From assembly GCA_031308135.1 (NCBI GenBank), contig JAHLJT010004567.1:31531602-31595601 (forward strand): a stretch of DNA of 64,000 nucleotides. The letters are read 5' to 3'. The stretch comes from Acheta domesticus. Taxonomy: Eukaryota > Arthropoda > Insecta > Orthoptera > Gryllidae. The notes below the pieces were generated by a model, which saw only the letters and a list, made by a program, of their open reading frames with translations, was not told where the DNA came from and made no database searches. Each line of letters opens with the position of its first letter. Positions within the stretch are counted from its first letter, which is position 1. Below, in pieces: positions 23,435-34,368 of the stretch. A program made the position numbers and the translations under genes.

Positions 23435-24460
23435 TTTACGATCGGGGTTTCGTTGAATTAATCAAGGAAATTCAAATTAACTGCTGTCTATGCTCAAATG
23501 TTGGTTTCTGTAATTGGAATTCTTGTATATAAACAGTTCTCATGCCATAAAATATTTCTGTGATGACGGGGTAAAAGGTGTTGAGTCAATTTTTGGCGAA
23601 ATTACGTTAAGTACTGAAACTACAAGTTAAGTATCTATATTTTATTTTCGTAAAATGACAGAATTTGAATTCACTTCTTAATGAGAAAAATTGGTTGGGA
23701 AATAGCATTCAGCTTAGGAAAAAGCGCTGGTTCAATAATCTAACCCTTGTTTTTTGCAGACTAATATTTTTGACTCAAGAACCTTTAACCCGTGACTACA
23801 GATTTATTGGCAAATGCTAGTAAATATAACCTAGTGAATTCAGGGTTATGTCTCAAGAATCAAATCCTCATTTACAGTTTAAACTTGTAATATATTTCAA
23901 TCTCAAGAATTATTAATATTTCGTTTAAACACAAAAAGGTTGTTACAAACGCTTAATATGGAAGATTTATTGCAGACGTATAGCAGCGAGTGTTATTAAC
24001 AATAGTATCATCTTTGGTATGTATTTTATGCCGATCAATAATTGGGAGGACATTTCCCTCAAACACTGCAAAAATCATCATCCGTGCGATGAACTGCAAA
24101 CCTCTTGCCACAGCGGCCTAATCGATCGAACTCTGTTTCCAATCCAATTCATTATTTAATAACTTCACTAGTTTTTAACGCGCTGCAATGCTTAAACGAT
24201 TCTTTCTGTGTGTCAGTGTAAATATATAATTCCACATGGAAAATTTTTGAATTATTAATTGATCAAATAAACTCTAAAGAGAGTAGTTAATTTGATGATT
24301 TCCAGGTACAGTGGTGTGGAATTCGTAATTCGTAATAATACGAAAACTTTTCAAACCTGTGCTGATTCTACCGACGTGTCGGTCACTTTTCTGCATTGTC
24401 TATTAAGATTTTTATCAACATACATGACCACATACGTATCTCTTCTCCTAAGCGCATGCA
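23435..24460. other. AT-rich spacer
   Basis: No gene or repeat is recognised. Confidence 0.45.
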
Positions 24461-24461
24461 C

Positions 24462-24575
24462 ATGCTCATGTAGACACACGCACGCACACACACACACACA
24501 AGCACATGCACATGCTCATACACACGCATACCCGCTCGGTCATTCGCACCTGCAGGCGCATGCACATGCACACGC
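24462..24575. repeat. Imperfect CA/CACGCA purine-pyrimidine repeat
   Basis: Alternating purine-pyrimidine DNA (acacacgcacgcacacacac, gcatgcacatgc) with gcatgcacatgctcat occurring twice. It is a candidate Z-DNA former. The His/Ala open frame is an artefact. Confidence 0.85.
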
Positions 24576-24938
24576 ACTTCTTAATACCCTTGAATACTAT
24601 GTAATTATCTCAAGTAATATACAATAAATCAAATTGGTTTCCCTACAAGATGTAAAACCACAGAAACTCCGATGCCCAGTCTCTCCCGGAGAGTCACGCT
24701 CTCCCTCTCCCACGTAGAAGATTCTCGTTGTGATCTGTGTTCCACTGACTTGGCCGCGTCACATAACGAGAGCACTTCTTCGCAAAATGGCCACCGCCTG
24801 ACGACGTCCGTCGAAAGGCGGGAAGGCGCTGACGATCGCTGAGTGAAAGGACGCCGCCCCGAGTCCTCTCTAACAAGGTGCTTGCGCGGCGCAGGCCAAG
24901 GGGCTCCAAAGTTTTTTGTAAAGGAAAGTACGTAGTAC

Positions 24939-25406
24939 TGTAGCGTCGTGAAAGTAACACACAGACGTAAAAAGTATATACAAGTTTTATTACGAAAATG
25001 AATACAAAATGAATTGAACTACCTTGTGCACACTTTCCGGTATTTCCCGACCGCCAGACGCGACCGCCAGACGCCCTTGTGGGTACTCCACATTTAACTA
25101 AGAGGTCCCGTCTCGAGTGCACGCTCCTGCCGTGCCACTCACGTGACTTTCGTCACCCGTGCTCCAGCCTGAGCGTAAATTTTGCGCTAATTTATACTCA
25201 CCGGTTCACCCGGACGTGACCACCGTTGCGCGTGGGAAGGGGGTCGCGTATTACCACGTGACAACTGAAGACAAGACAAGCCGGCGTCCCCGGACTCGGA
25301 AATATCTGCACCCCCAACGCCGTGCGTCTTGCCACTCAATTCTCAGGTGTGCGAGACTTCCGTCCCCTCCTCCCACGCAGGGCAGCTAACGTGACGCTAG
25401 ATTACA
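24939..25406 (-). mobile_element. Probable solo LTR, minus orientation
   Basis: On the minus strand the segment starts tgtaatctagcgtcacg and ends cgacgctaca, that is TG...CA termini. In that direction a TATA-like gagtataaatta lies near 25203-25192 and an aataaaact polyadenylation-like word near 24990. This is the order U3-TATA-R-AATAAA expected of an LTR. It also holds a 13-bp direct repeat, cgaccgccagacg (25058-25083). A clean target-site duplication is not visible (flanks gtac and tacg), and no internal domain follows. A Gypsy-type LTR is the most likely source. Confidence 0.45.
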
Positions 25407-25409
25407 TAC

Positions 25410-26245
25410 GCAGCAAGAGTGTGTAGACCTATAAGTCATAACTCATGTGGGATTAATTATGTATTCCGCACGATCCTGAAATGGATGGGATAGATATTAA
25501 ATCAAAGTTTGCGACAGTTACTTCCATTACGGTGATACTAAACCTTCAACACGAGCATTCGTCAGTGGCTATGAAGTGTCTCATGAAGTGTCACGTGTAA
25601 GCATTATTTTTAATATGTAAATTATGTTCAATGATAGAAATATACTTATAAACTCTTTGCAACGTCAGGTCCAAATTTTGCAACATCCTATTTCATTCTA
25701 TATATAATGCCTCCTGCTGATAAGCTATTATTTTCTCGACAGTTTGAATGAGCATGTATCAAACGAAGGGCTAGTTAATTTTGTATTAATTTATTAATTT
25801 GTCTACTTCGAAATCTATTTGACGCATGAAAACGAGAGGAAAACCCTCTACCTATCAGTAGCAAAAAATCACAAAAATATTTGTGATGAGGGAGAAATAT
25901 TGTGTTAACGATGTGTAGATCAGTAATAAAGGGTATAAAAAATAGAAATCCTCACAGTAGTAATATCGGTGATCGTAATCCTTTTATCACATTCTCTTTC
26001 TGAACTTCCTTTTCTAAATGTTCCCCGACGCTCACAGGCCGATATGGTCTGATAGTGGGCGATGGTTTGGAGAGCCCTGGCGCACAGTCGGGAACATTAT
26101 AGCGCGCGGGGACGGAACGAGACGAGGCGAGGCAGAGCGGCGCCTCCGCGTGAAATACGAGATTGCGGGCGCTAAGGACGGTAGGGCGGGGGTGGCGGAA
26201 GTTGGGTGACGATGGATGAGGATGATGGGATGGGACTGGGAGGAA
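25410..26245. other. Spacer
   Basis: AT-rich to about 26030, then a GC-richer lead-in (gcgcgcggggacggaacgag, near 26100) to the minisatellite. Confidence 0.45.
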
Positions 26246-26248
26246 CGT

Positions 26249-26640
26249 GACGAGGGGGACGAAACGAGGGGGACGAGACGAGGGGGACGAGACGAGGGGG
26301 ACGAGACGAGGGGGACGAGACGAGGGGGACGAGACGAGGGGGACGAGACGAGGGGGACGAGACGAGGGGGACGAGACGAGGGGGACGAGACGAGGGGGAC
26401 GAGACGAGGGGGACGAGACGAGGGGGACGAGACGAGGGGGACGAGACGAGGGGGGGACGAGACGAGGGGGGGACGAGACGAGGGGGGGACGAGACGAGGG
26501 GGCGGCGAGACGAGGGGGCGGCGAGACGAGGGGGCGGCGAGACGAGGGGGCGGCGAGACGAGGGGGCGGCGAGACGAGGGGGCGGCGAGACGAGGGGGCG
26601 GCGAGACGAGGGGGCGGCGAGACGAGGGCGCGGCGAGACC
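26249..26640. repeat. Minisatellite with 14-bp units changing to 16-bp units
   Basis: The array starts with units of 14 bp (cgagacgaggggga). About three units then carry two extra Gs, and the last part uses a 16-bp unit in which gggga becomes gggggcggc. The order 14-bp, 16-bp G-expanded, 16-bp cggc is not intermixed. The plus strand is purine-rich (G/A). Because the unit is not a multiple of 3 all frames cycle, and none codes. Confidence 0.95.
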
Positions 26641-26767
26641 AGAAGAGGGAGCGGCGTCGGAGTTTGAATTGTTGGGAGTGGACATGGAAAGTGACCGAAA
26701 GGGTCTCTGCCAATGCGCATTGGGGCACGATCCAGCTACGTTGGGTAGACACTGCCACAGTCAGACT

Positions 26768-27262
26768 TCATTGATTGATTCATTCATTGATTGGTGATTC
26801 CGAGGGTATCTGCTATGATCATTAGTCTTGCAGTGTTGGAGTGATGTTGTATCTCGGGAGATGGCGGTGTTCCTTCCCCACTAGGACGTGAGATTCGTTG
26901 CTGACCTCCAAGACGGATCTGCGTGCTTTTCCTCTCCTGGTATCTCTCCGTCCGCTGCCGCGACTAGCTGTAACTCCTGAATAGTGACACCCTACATACG
27001 TGTAATGCATGTCAGCGAATGTGTGCGTGTTTATGTGAGGGCAGAGGAGGAAAAGCTGATGAGGAAGGGAAGTTTGCGCGCGGTCCGTGACCCATTTGTT
27101 TTCTTAACATGCTCCGGTATTCGCATTGGTATTGATTGGAGAAACAACGTCAAACTACAGGTCAAAGTACACACGTTCGAATTCTTCTCCTGATGGTGGC
27201 TGAATTCGACCTCGCTAGTGACCATATTTCACGACGAAGCTCGAACCCTACAACCTCTCGGT
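26768..27262 (-). mobile_element. SINE1 copy, nearly full length, minus orientation
   Basis: The low-coordinate end is a (gatt/catt) tetranucleotide tail at 26769-26793, followed by ggtgattccg and gatcattagtcttgcagtg. The middle has gtccgtgacccatttgtt and ttgattggagaaac. The head end has ctcgaaccctacaacctctc, whose complement contains a B-box-like gggttcgag. The order matches the 34369 copy throughout. Confidence 0.75.
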
Positions 27263-27319
27263 ATACGGAACACATTAAATACTGAAAACATTAAACTGGA
27301 GCCCTTTTGGGGAAATAAT

Positions 27320-27740
27320 TGTTTAAAAATTGTCTATTTTTAATGCAATCTTACGCAAGAACTATTGAAGAAATTTTTTGAAATATTGCATATGACCTAT
27401 TTTAATATCAGTTTTTGAAGAAAAGATATAATTAAGAAAAAACCTTTACCTTCACTATGGTAGTTACTGGTAGATAGTGAAATGTTTTCGAACTTTTCAA
27501 TTTTCGAACATAGATTTCAACGAAAATCAGACTGGTGTCATTTTTAAACGTTCTCTGCCCTATCCGAGAAAAAAGTTTCCTACAAAATTTGGACTCATTC
27601 TTGAGAAAATTTCTAAATTAATCGGAGGACCTCGAATTCTTTTAGATGAATGAGAGATTGTCAGGATTTACTCTAAAACTGACAAATAAGTTAGGCGTTG
27701 TGTTATCCACGAACGGCCGAACGTTTTGCCTCAAACCAAT
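27320..27740. repeat. R-AT dispersed repeat copy, joined to SINE1
   Basis: It includes aattttcgaacatagatttc, gttctctgccctatccgag, tcttgagaaaatttc and gaacggccgaacgttttgcc. The last word parallels gacggacgaacattttgcc at 39335. A SINE1 copy starts right after it. Confidence 0.55.
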
Positions 27741-27744
27741 TTTT

Positions 27745-28215
27745 AGGGTTCGAGTCCCGATGATGGCGGATTTTCAACACTAAATATAGCGCTAGGTCGA
27801 ATTCAGTCGTTGTCTGGAGAATTCGAGCGGTCGACTGCTCTGATCGGTAGTTATCCGTCGTTTATCCAATCAATGTTCTGCGAATATCGGAGCAGTATCC
27901 CAGCAAACGGGCCATGGTCCTCGCGCGATCTTTCCTTCCCGTTCCTTGTCTTGTCCTCTCACCTTACATACATATTTTTTTACATGCACTTCACCATGTA
28001 AGGAACTTAGTGCTTGTCCAGGCTGGGGCAATCCCCTACTGGGGAGATATCTGATGGGGGAGTCCCTACAAGCCGATGTGTAAGTCGTCGCTGGATCTCG
28101 CCGTCCAGTGGGGAAGGAATCACCGCCATCTCCAGTGATAAAACATTCACAACACTAGCAGGACAAATAGAAGTTGCGGTTGACATGCTCGGAATCGTCA
28201 ATTAATCAGTTGAAT
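27745..28215 (+). mobile_element. SINE1 copy, plus orientation
   Basis: The head shows a B-box-like gggttcgagtcccga (27748). The body reads, as reverse complement, aggaaagatcgcgcgagg, tcagagcagtcgaccgct and ctaagttcctta-like words. The tail reads ggaatcgtcaattaatcag. This is the only long plus-strand copy in the window. Confidence 0.75.
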
Positions 28216-29845
28216 CACAACTGTGGTAAACACAACATAGATTTGTAGATTTGGCGAATTATTGGAAAGCAGAAAATTGAATTTTTTGTAAATAACGTTA
28301 ACCAGAGTTAAGTGGTATTAATAAATAGTTTTCTGTGTGATGAATAAGTAATTATATCCGTCATACAGATTTTTCAGTCGAAATTCCACTCTGAATTAGC
28401 ATTGATTTAACTTAATTTCTAACATTAAAATTTTGATTTGAATATTCTCTCTCCATTTCAATATGCATTTGACAAAATATGGAGAAATGATCGGCGAGAG
28501 GAAAATGAAATTTTTGGCAACGTTTGAATGACTCTGAATTCATATGCATGACGCATACACTGGAAAATGTCACTGAATTTATTTTGCTGTGGAGTGACGG
28601 TAGTAATATAAATGAAAGCTCCATACAAAGAACCAGCTCTCCCCCTTCATTCAGAGAAACTTGTAAATTCTAGTAGTACAACGATCGTTAATTTTTTAAA
28701 ACACTTTCACCGAAAGCTTGAAGTAAATTTTCTAATTAAAATATGCAACGGGTAAGTGATTGTAAGGGATGTATGGAATTAACCTTTTACCCAAGTTATG
28801 ACCATGCTCCATAACAGTAATTTCCAGCAAAAGAAGTCTCAAAGAGTCTTCTATCTGAGTAGAAAATACCACAAAAACAATGAAACACGAAGAAAGAAAA
28901 AGTTCATCCCTCATCTGAATCATAAAATTATTTTCCGAACTTCTAGTTTTACAAGGAAAGTACTGAAGTAAGTATTGCAGCATATAACGTAGTGAACATT
29001 ATTCATTGAAATAACTAGAACGATTAAAGGCAGAAACTGAGAGATTTTTGGAAGCAGATTGCTAATCCATCTTTCTGGATTTATTGTAATCATTCCCTTC
29101 CTCCAAAATGGAAGAGTCTTTCCACATAACAATTACTTATGAATTGCGCGCTATCCTTCGTTCCCAGTGTTGCCGCCATTGTGACAATGTGTTTCAGTGT
29201 TGATACGTGTTCTAAATAATTAAGCTCACCGCTTAATTCGGAGACCTACATTCATCTACTTTGAGCTCTTCTTTGATCTCGTGAAGGAGAAAGAAATGAA
29301 ATAGTCTTATTTTAATATTTTGTAAGCGCTAGCGTTATTCGTGTTTATCGGCACGCTTTTCGGTTATTAATTGCAATTGAGCTAGCAATATACTTGTATT
29401 GCTAGCCTGTCTGGAATAACTGCACACCAGACATCGCTTTTCTGCAAAGATACTGAGAGCAAGTAGCCTCTTAATGGAATTTTATTTTAATTTTGAAACT
29501 AATAAAAGTACATGCAATACTTAGATTTAATTCACGTGGCACATTTCCCATTCCTTGGAGCCCATTACTTATCATTCAGAAATGAGAATGAAGTACTCGT
29601 ACATTAATGTGTATAATACTTCATTATAAAACACTTTAATGTACTCCTCGAATCTCATATCCATTTATTCTAGTCCTTTCCAATCCATGGCCAAACACAG
29701 CCAGTGTAACCGTAAGAACGGCCCCCTTCCTGGTAATGAAAATAATTTTGTTTTCCCATCTCTATTTAGCACCGACCGCGCCCCCAGAGACAGTATACTG
29801 TATTGCTATAGCAATACGTATCGAAAAGACCCTCCCCCGAGAGCG
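28216..29845. other. 1.6-kb AT-rich spacer
   Basis: A small inverted pair, attgcaattgagctagcaat, lies near 29370. A cagtgttgccgcc word at about 29165 resembles a hAT end but has no partner that I can find. No gene is recognised. Confidence 0.45.
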
Positions 29846-29929
29846 AGCGGAAAGCAGCTCGTTGCGAGACTCAGGCAGAGTGAGTGAATGGGCTACGCCC
29901 CTTCGCGGTCGCGACTAGACTCGCCTCAA

Positions 29930-30411
29930 CCCCCCACCCCTACCCCATCCCGCCCCTCCCACACCGCCCTGCCCTCCCCGCTCACCCTCCCGCCCCCCCC
30001 AAAGACCGGCCCCCCCCAAGACCGCCCCCCCCCAAAGACCGCCCCCCCCAAAGACCGCCCCCCAAAGACCGCCCCCCCAAAGACCGCCCCCCGTTGGTCC
30101 CACCCCGCCCCGGTCCCGCCCACTCCGCCCCGTCCAGCCTCGCCCACGCCCTTCCTTGTCCCGCCTCGCAACACCCGCCCCACTCCGCCCCACCCCACCC
30201 CTGCCCCGCTCCACCCCACCCCGCCCCGCCACAGCCCTGCTCCGCTCCACCCCGTCCACTCCGCCCCGCCCCGCCTCGCCCCGCCTCACCCCGCCCCGCC
30301 CCCGCCCCGCCCCACCCCACCCCACCCCGCCCCACCCCACCCCGCCCCACCCCACCCCACCCCACCCCGCCCCACCCCACCCCGCGTCGCGTCGCGTCGC
30401 GTCGCGTCGCA
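29930..30411. repeat. C-rich repeat block with GTCGC run
   Basis: First come units of the type gaccgccccccccaaa (about 29998-30092). Then about 280 bp of ccccgccccac and ccccacccca words follow, then a perfect (gtcgc)n run at about 30384-30408. The minus strand is almost pure G-run DNA with strong G-quadruplex potential. The Pro-rich and Gly-rich frames are compositional. Confidence 0.9.
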
Positions 30412-30645
30412 CGGTCGCCCAGCATGCCAGTGGATGGGGAGCGCCGCTGGTCTCTGGGAACTAGTTTCCGGCGCGCCGCGGCGCGAAGCCGCGTGCGACC
30501 GGCGTCATAAAAACTTCACAGCGCAGCGCGAGACCTGACGTATAAAAGTTCTCGTATGTCCCAGCTGCAACTCGCCTCGGAAAAGTTTATCTCGACGCTG
30601 TAGTGGCGTTTAGAGGAAATATGGAGGTAGTTTGAAGGAAGCACA
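30412..30645 (+). promoter_or_regulatory. CpG promoter with TATA box, and 5' leader
   Basis: The CpG-rich block after the C-rich repeat contains ggcgcgccgcggcgcg, and then a canonical TATA box, tataaaag, at 30541-30548. A start near 30570-30575 would be expected from spacing. The putative leader carries a tiny upstream ORF at 30621-30635 (ATG, three codons, TGA). A weaker cataaaaac lies at 30506. Downstream at 30646 an ATG opens a short exon-like frame that ends in a splice donor. Confidence 0.5.
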
Positions 30646-30694
30646 ATGTCCGTGCTAAGAAAGCAAAAGCAACAGCAACAGCCCTGGAGAACAG
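30646..30694 (+). CDS. Candidate first coding exon, product unknown
   Basis: The ATG at 30646 has an A at -3 (cacaatgt). It opens 16 codons beginning M-S-V-L-R-K-Q-K followed by four Gln, then P-W-R-T, and ends at acag|gtaatttg, a good donor at 30695 in phase 1. Without splicing the frame stops within five more codons, so it makes sense only as an exon. Its place about 100 bp after a TATA box in a CpG island supports a gene start. The RKQ core near the N-terminus loosely recalls the SRRKQ motif of NuRD-binding zinc-finger proteins such as Spalt, but it lacks the first Arg and I do not claim that identity. The downstream exons are not visible. Confidence 0.35.
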
Positions 30695-30849
30695 GTAATT
30701 TGGTGTGAGCTGGCGATGTGTCGATGTGTCTCTACATAAATCGATACCTATGGTAGGGTTATACGACACATTTTCTCAAAATTAATATTGGAATATTTAA
30801 AAAAACGAGAAGTAAGAATGAATTTTAATTTGCTTTACGTAGTACTCTC

Positions 30850-30970
30850 CCTCACTCCGCACTCACTCACTCCGCACTCACTCACTCACTCCGCACTCAC
30901 TCACTCACTCCGCACTCACTCACTCACTCCGCAGTCACTCACTCCGCACTCACGCACTCACTCACTCCGA
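30850..30970. repeat. CACTCACTCCG minisatellite
   Basis: About seven imperfect units of cactcactcactccg, 11-19 bp each depending on the number of cact words. It lies in what would be the first intron of the candidate gene at 30646. Confidence 0.9.
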
Positions 30971-30974
30971 AAAC

Positions 30975-32165
30975 AAGAGGCAAACAAAGTTCTTACGGCA
31001 GACGCATTGTGACAGAAGACAGGGCTAAAAAGATCGCAGGAGAGACTAATAACCAGCGGATAATGACCATCGTTGCACAAAGCGAAATTCTTTGAGTCTT
31101 TGGTCTCATCTCACGCAACCCATGGTCGCTGTTTAGTCCAAGCTTCCTTGCTACAGCGTCCATGTTTAGAGCCAAAGGAGGGCAATCGTATCTCGATTAA
31201 TAATGCCTTGCGCGTATTGTGTCTGACGTCATGCCTCCTGCTTTGTTTGTGGCGTTAATTGTATAGTAATTTGTTTACCGTTCGCTTTTTCCCTCCCGTA
31301 TTTTCTGTCTCTCCTTTTTGTTAATCCAGGCGTACTCCTACTCCCCATTTCTTCTTCTTCTCAATCCTTGAGCATCTCCTTTCATTTAAATAGCCTACGC
31401 CGAGCTGGTGGTTATCGCCTCTATTCCTATTCCTATCAAATGTCGCCCCAAATATTTGTGTCAGATGAAGTGTCTTAAAATTGTGTCAGATGAAGTGTCT
31501 TTTCCTGGAAACGTGCCCTTAATCCCTAGTTGTTTTCATCACTCGCTTACGTACTTTTAATCAATATTAATGTAATTTTTTAAATGCAAGATTAAAATTG
31601 TTCATTAATTGACAAAATTACAAAATCCCGGAAGCTTTGCAAGTAATTTGTTGAGATCATTGCATATGGGGAAGTTATATTGCATATAAAACATACGAAT
31701 ATGAGTGAATACAGCAGTGTCTAGTCGGTGGTGGCACTAGGTTTTCTGGTTCACAGTGCATGACTACACTCTAATTAATTTACCAGTAGTCGTAAGTATA
31801 GTCCAGTAAATGTATAGTCCAGAAGGGAAACATGAAGGGTAGGGTCCTCTTCAGAACAGAAATAAAACCCGTCGCCTACCAATCATTGGAATGATAATTA
31901 CCTGATGTTATGGAAAGCTTCAAACATTTACAGTAGACTCGCGATTATTACAATTGCGGCTAACCGAGGCAGTCATCAGAAAACCTCCACAAATCTTACT
32001 GGCAAAGCACGACATACTGAAACGTTTCCTACTCTTAATGTTATTTAAAAAATATGAATAGTTTTTTAGTAATAAGTGCATGCAATATTTAAAAATATAA
32101 AATTGAAGGATAAATTGCATTGAGAAATAAATCTCTGGGTTTGTTTCATATATTTTAATGACGGT
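30975..32165. other. Spacer with a small direct repeat
   Basis: It contains a two-copy direct repeat, tgtgtcagatgaagtgtctt, at 31457-31476 and 31482-31501. Otherwise it is AT-rich with no supported feature. Confidence 0.5.
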
Positions 32166-32169
32166 CGGA

Positions 32170-32310
32170 AATATACCATATTTATTAACTATTTTTTCTA
32201 TTCGAACAAAAAAAAATTAAAAAATTATTTGCAGCCATTTTTCTAAAAAATTGAAAAGTCGCAAAGGCTTCTCGTAAAGTATCCCCAAATATTAAAATAT
32301 CTTAATACTC
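32170..32310. repeat. R-AT repeat fragment
   Basis: A short match to the conserved middle: ttctaaaaaattgaaaag, aaggcttctcgtaaagtatc and cccaaatattaaaatatc. It aligns with 19311-19370 and 44222-44280. Confidence 0.5.
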
Positions 32311-32314
32311 CGGA

Positions 32315-33215
32315 GCGGCACAACTATATTTTTCCTTCTGACCTTTGTACCAATGTTCATTTCCAATTAATATAATCTGACAGTTATTTATGACACTTCT
32401 ATCTATCCAGCCGTCCGATTTTCAGGTATAAAATTGCGTTTATCTTCTCTCCACCTTCAGTAATAGTAACCATTGTCAGAACAATACTTTTAAAACTTCA
32501 TTCTGACGTGTATGCGAAGTTACACCCTTACAAAGAACCTTAAGCACGGTCTTTTTTTTGGGCCCGAACAATCAAGACCATAGTGTTGAGGTTATTTCAT
32601 TACTCCTTATATGAAGATATACTATTTTATGAATTTTTAGAGAAAATGATGTTTGGAAATGTGCAAATTTTATCGTCAGCGCTGATACATATTACAACAA
32701 TATTCACATCAGACATGCAGAAAATCTTCTGCGACCGAAAGGACTTACCCAAGAACGAAATTACTAGTAACAAAATGACCATTTACATTTTTATGTACCT
32801 GTCGTTATTGAACACCTTCACACTTCCAAAATACTCTCCTGTACTTTGTTTCAGTCAGAACCCACCTTTTGGCTGCGATATGTTCTTTCTTACTGCTAGT
32901 GTGTTTGTATTGTTTCTGTATATACATATTCAGTATATAGACTGTCTTATTAATTGTGTAACACCACCACCACCACCAACAACAACAATAACATCAGTAG
33001 AACAACCAGTAAAATTCACTGTAGGATTACAACGAGTAAACATTCTTACTGTCACTGTGACGTCCTCCGGATTGGCTCAAATAAATGTATATGATTATAT
33101 GATTGTCACATAAAAATGACGTGCCTATATCATAATCATAAATTAATTGAAGAACACTGTGATATAATGGAATCATATAAATCCTGCACGGGTGCCGTGA
33201 GACACCTCTGTTGCT
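32315..33215. other. AT-rich spacer with a 176-codon frame
   Basis: An open frame from 32583 to 33113 lacks any recognisable domain and its codons are AT-driven. It includes a short (cca)n/(caa)n run at about 32961-32990. I do not call it a gene. Confidence 0.45.
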
Positions 33216-33219
33216 AATA

Positions 33220-33500
33220 TCCGCGCCGCCTGATTTATATCCGCTGTCGCTCGGGCCGCGCCAGCGCTCGGCGAGGCGGGGTTGCTGACGTCACGCGGTG
33301 TCGCGCATCGGCGGGCGCGTTGGAGAGTGGAGTGGGGGGGAAGGGTGCTTCAATTAAGTGGCTGCGCCTGCGGCCGCGTCTTCGGTCCCGCACCCCTCCC
33401 CGTCCACCGCACCCTTCCCCCACTCCTCCGCTTCTCCCTTCTCCGCCTCCTCATCTGCCCTGAGGCTTGGCCTGCGCGTGGCTGCCGGTGATACACAGTG
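33220..33500. promoter_or_regulatory. CpG island
   Basis: It is rich in CpG (gggccgcgccagcgctcggcg, cgcggtgtcgcgcatcggcg, tgcggccgcgtc) with a C/T-rich shoulder. No TATA box or donor is assigned. A promoter is likely, of unknown direction. Confidence 0.5.
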
Positions 33501-33504
33501 GGCG

Positions 33505-33770
33505 GTGAACGAACGAGTAAACGGTTAAACGTTCATTTACCATTTCACAAACATCTTTATTATATTTCGTGGAGCAAAATGGAAATGGTCCTGAGATGTA
33601 CAAAGAGTTCTTTTTCAGCGTTCTTCACTTCGTACAGCGTAACTTTCAACTTGTCAGAACACTGGATAGCGATGTTCTTGTGTCTGCCTGGATGGCCTTA
33701 CATTGTATACCTTCCTACATTTTGTGAACAATGCAATTCGCTGTCCACTTGTTCGTTGATTTAAGCAGAG
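33505..33770. other. Spacer
   Basis: Two overlapping frames of 88 and 99 codons run through 33498-34030 without recognisable motifs. Confidence 0.4.
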
Positions 33771-33775
33771 TTTTT

Positions 33776-33913
33776 CTTCAAGGTCACGAGCTGGAAGGAG
33801 AGGGGAAAACTGTCATCCAATCGGGAGCTTCGTTAGGACATAAAATGTTAAGTATAGGAGCTGCCGGTTGGATAACAATGCCCCCCCTCCCCTTCCAGCT
33901 CGTAATCTTGAAG
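33776..33913. repeat. Imperfect 30-bp inverted repeat (foldback)
   Basis: The left arm at 33776-33805 and the right arm at 33884-33913 are inverted complements at about 27 of 30 positions. Both carry the word acgagctggaagg. The loop is 78 nt. It could be a small foldback element or a hairpin RNA source. Confidence 0.8.
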
Positions 33914-34358
33914 GGAATCTGTTTAAATCGGAATATTCTTACTATAGCCTCAAAGGAATTTGTGCAAGGTGTACGTTATGACAATGAAGATTTTTCCGAT
34001 TTGTTGGAAATGAATACATTGCACCTATAGCATATTTTTCAACTATTTATGAAAACATTTTGCGGTACATACTAAACTGAAATATATGTGCTACACTAAA
34101 ATTGATAATAGCATATTCATGAAAGTGGCTTCTTATTTTATTCAATTCTTCCTAATATTTTATTCTGCATCCAAGAGATAATCAGTTGACTGACGTTTGG
34201 AGATGTTGGGGATAATTGACGTAAAACTTACTAAAAGAATCGTAGAAGTTCTGATAATAATAACCCTTTCAAAGTGACTGTCATAACTCAAATCTGGTGT
34301 CAATCGAGTTGTACGAGTGTTGTAGTCTATCAACTGTACGTATCGAAGGCTGATTTCC
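33914..34358. other. AT-rich spacer
   Basis: Nothing recognised. Confidence 0.4.
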
Positions 34359-34368
34359 GTTTTAATTG

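Noticed and set aside
26172..26797. Arg/Gly/Asp/Glu and Pro/Ser repeat frames
   Set aside because: The 14-16-bp repeat cycles through all frames; no family resemblance beyond composition.
29165..29200. cagtgttgccgcc as a hAT end
   Set aside because: No inverted partner or 8-bp duplication was found nearby.
29884..30538. Pro/His/Ala-rich plus frames and Gly-rich minus frames
   Set aside because: C-run DNA lacks stops; not supported as proteins.
32583..33113. 176-codon open frame
   Set aside because: AT-driven codons, no recognised domain, no promoter or splice context.
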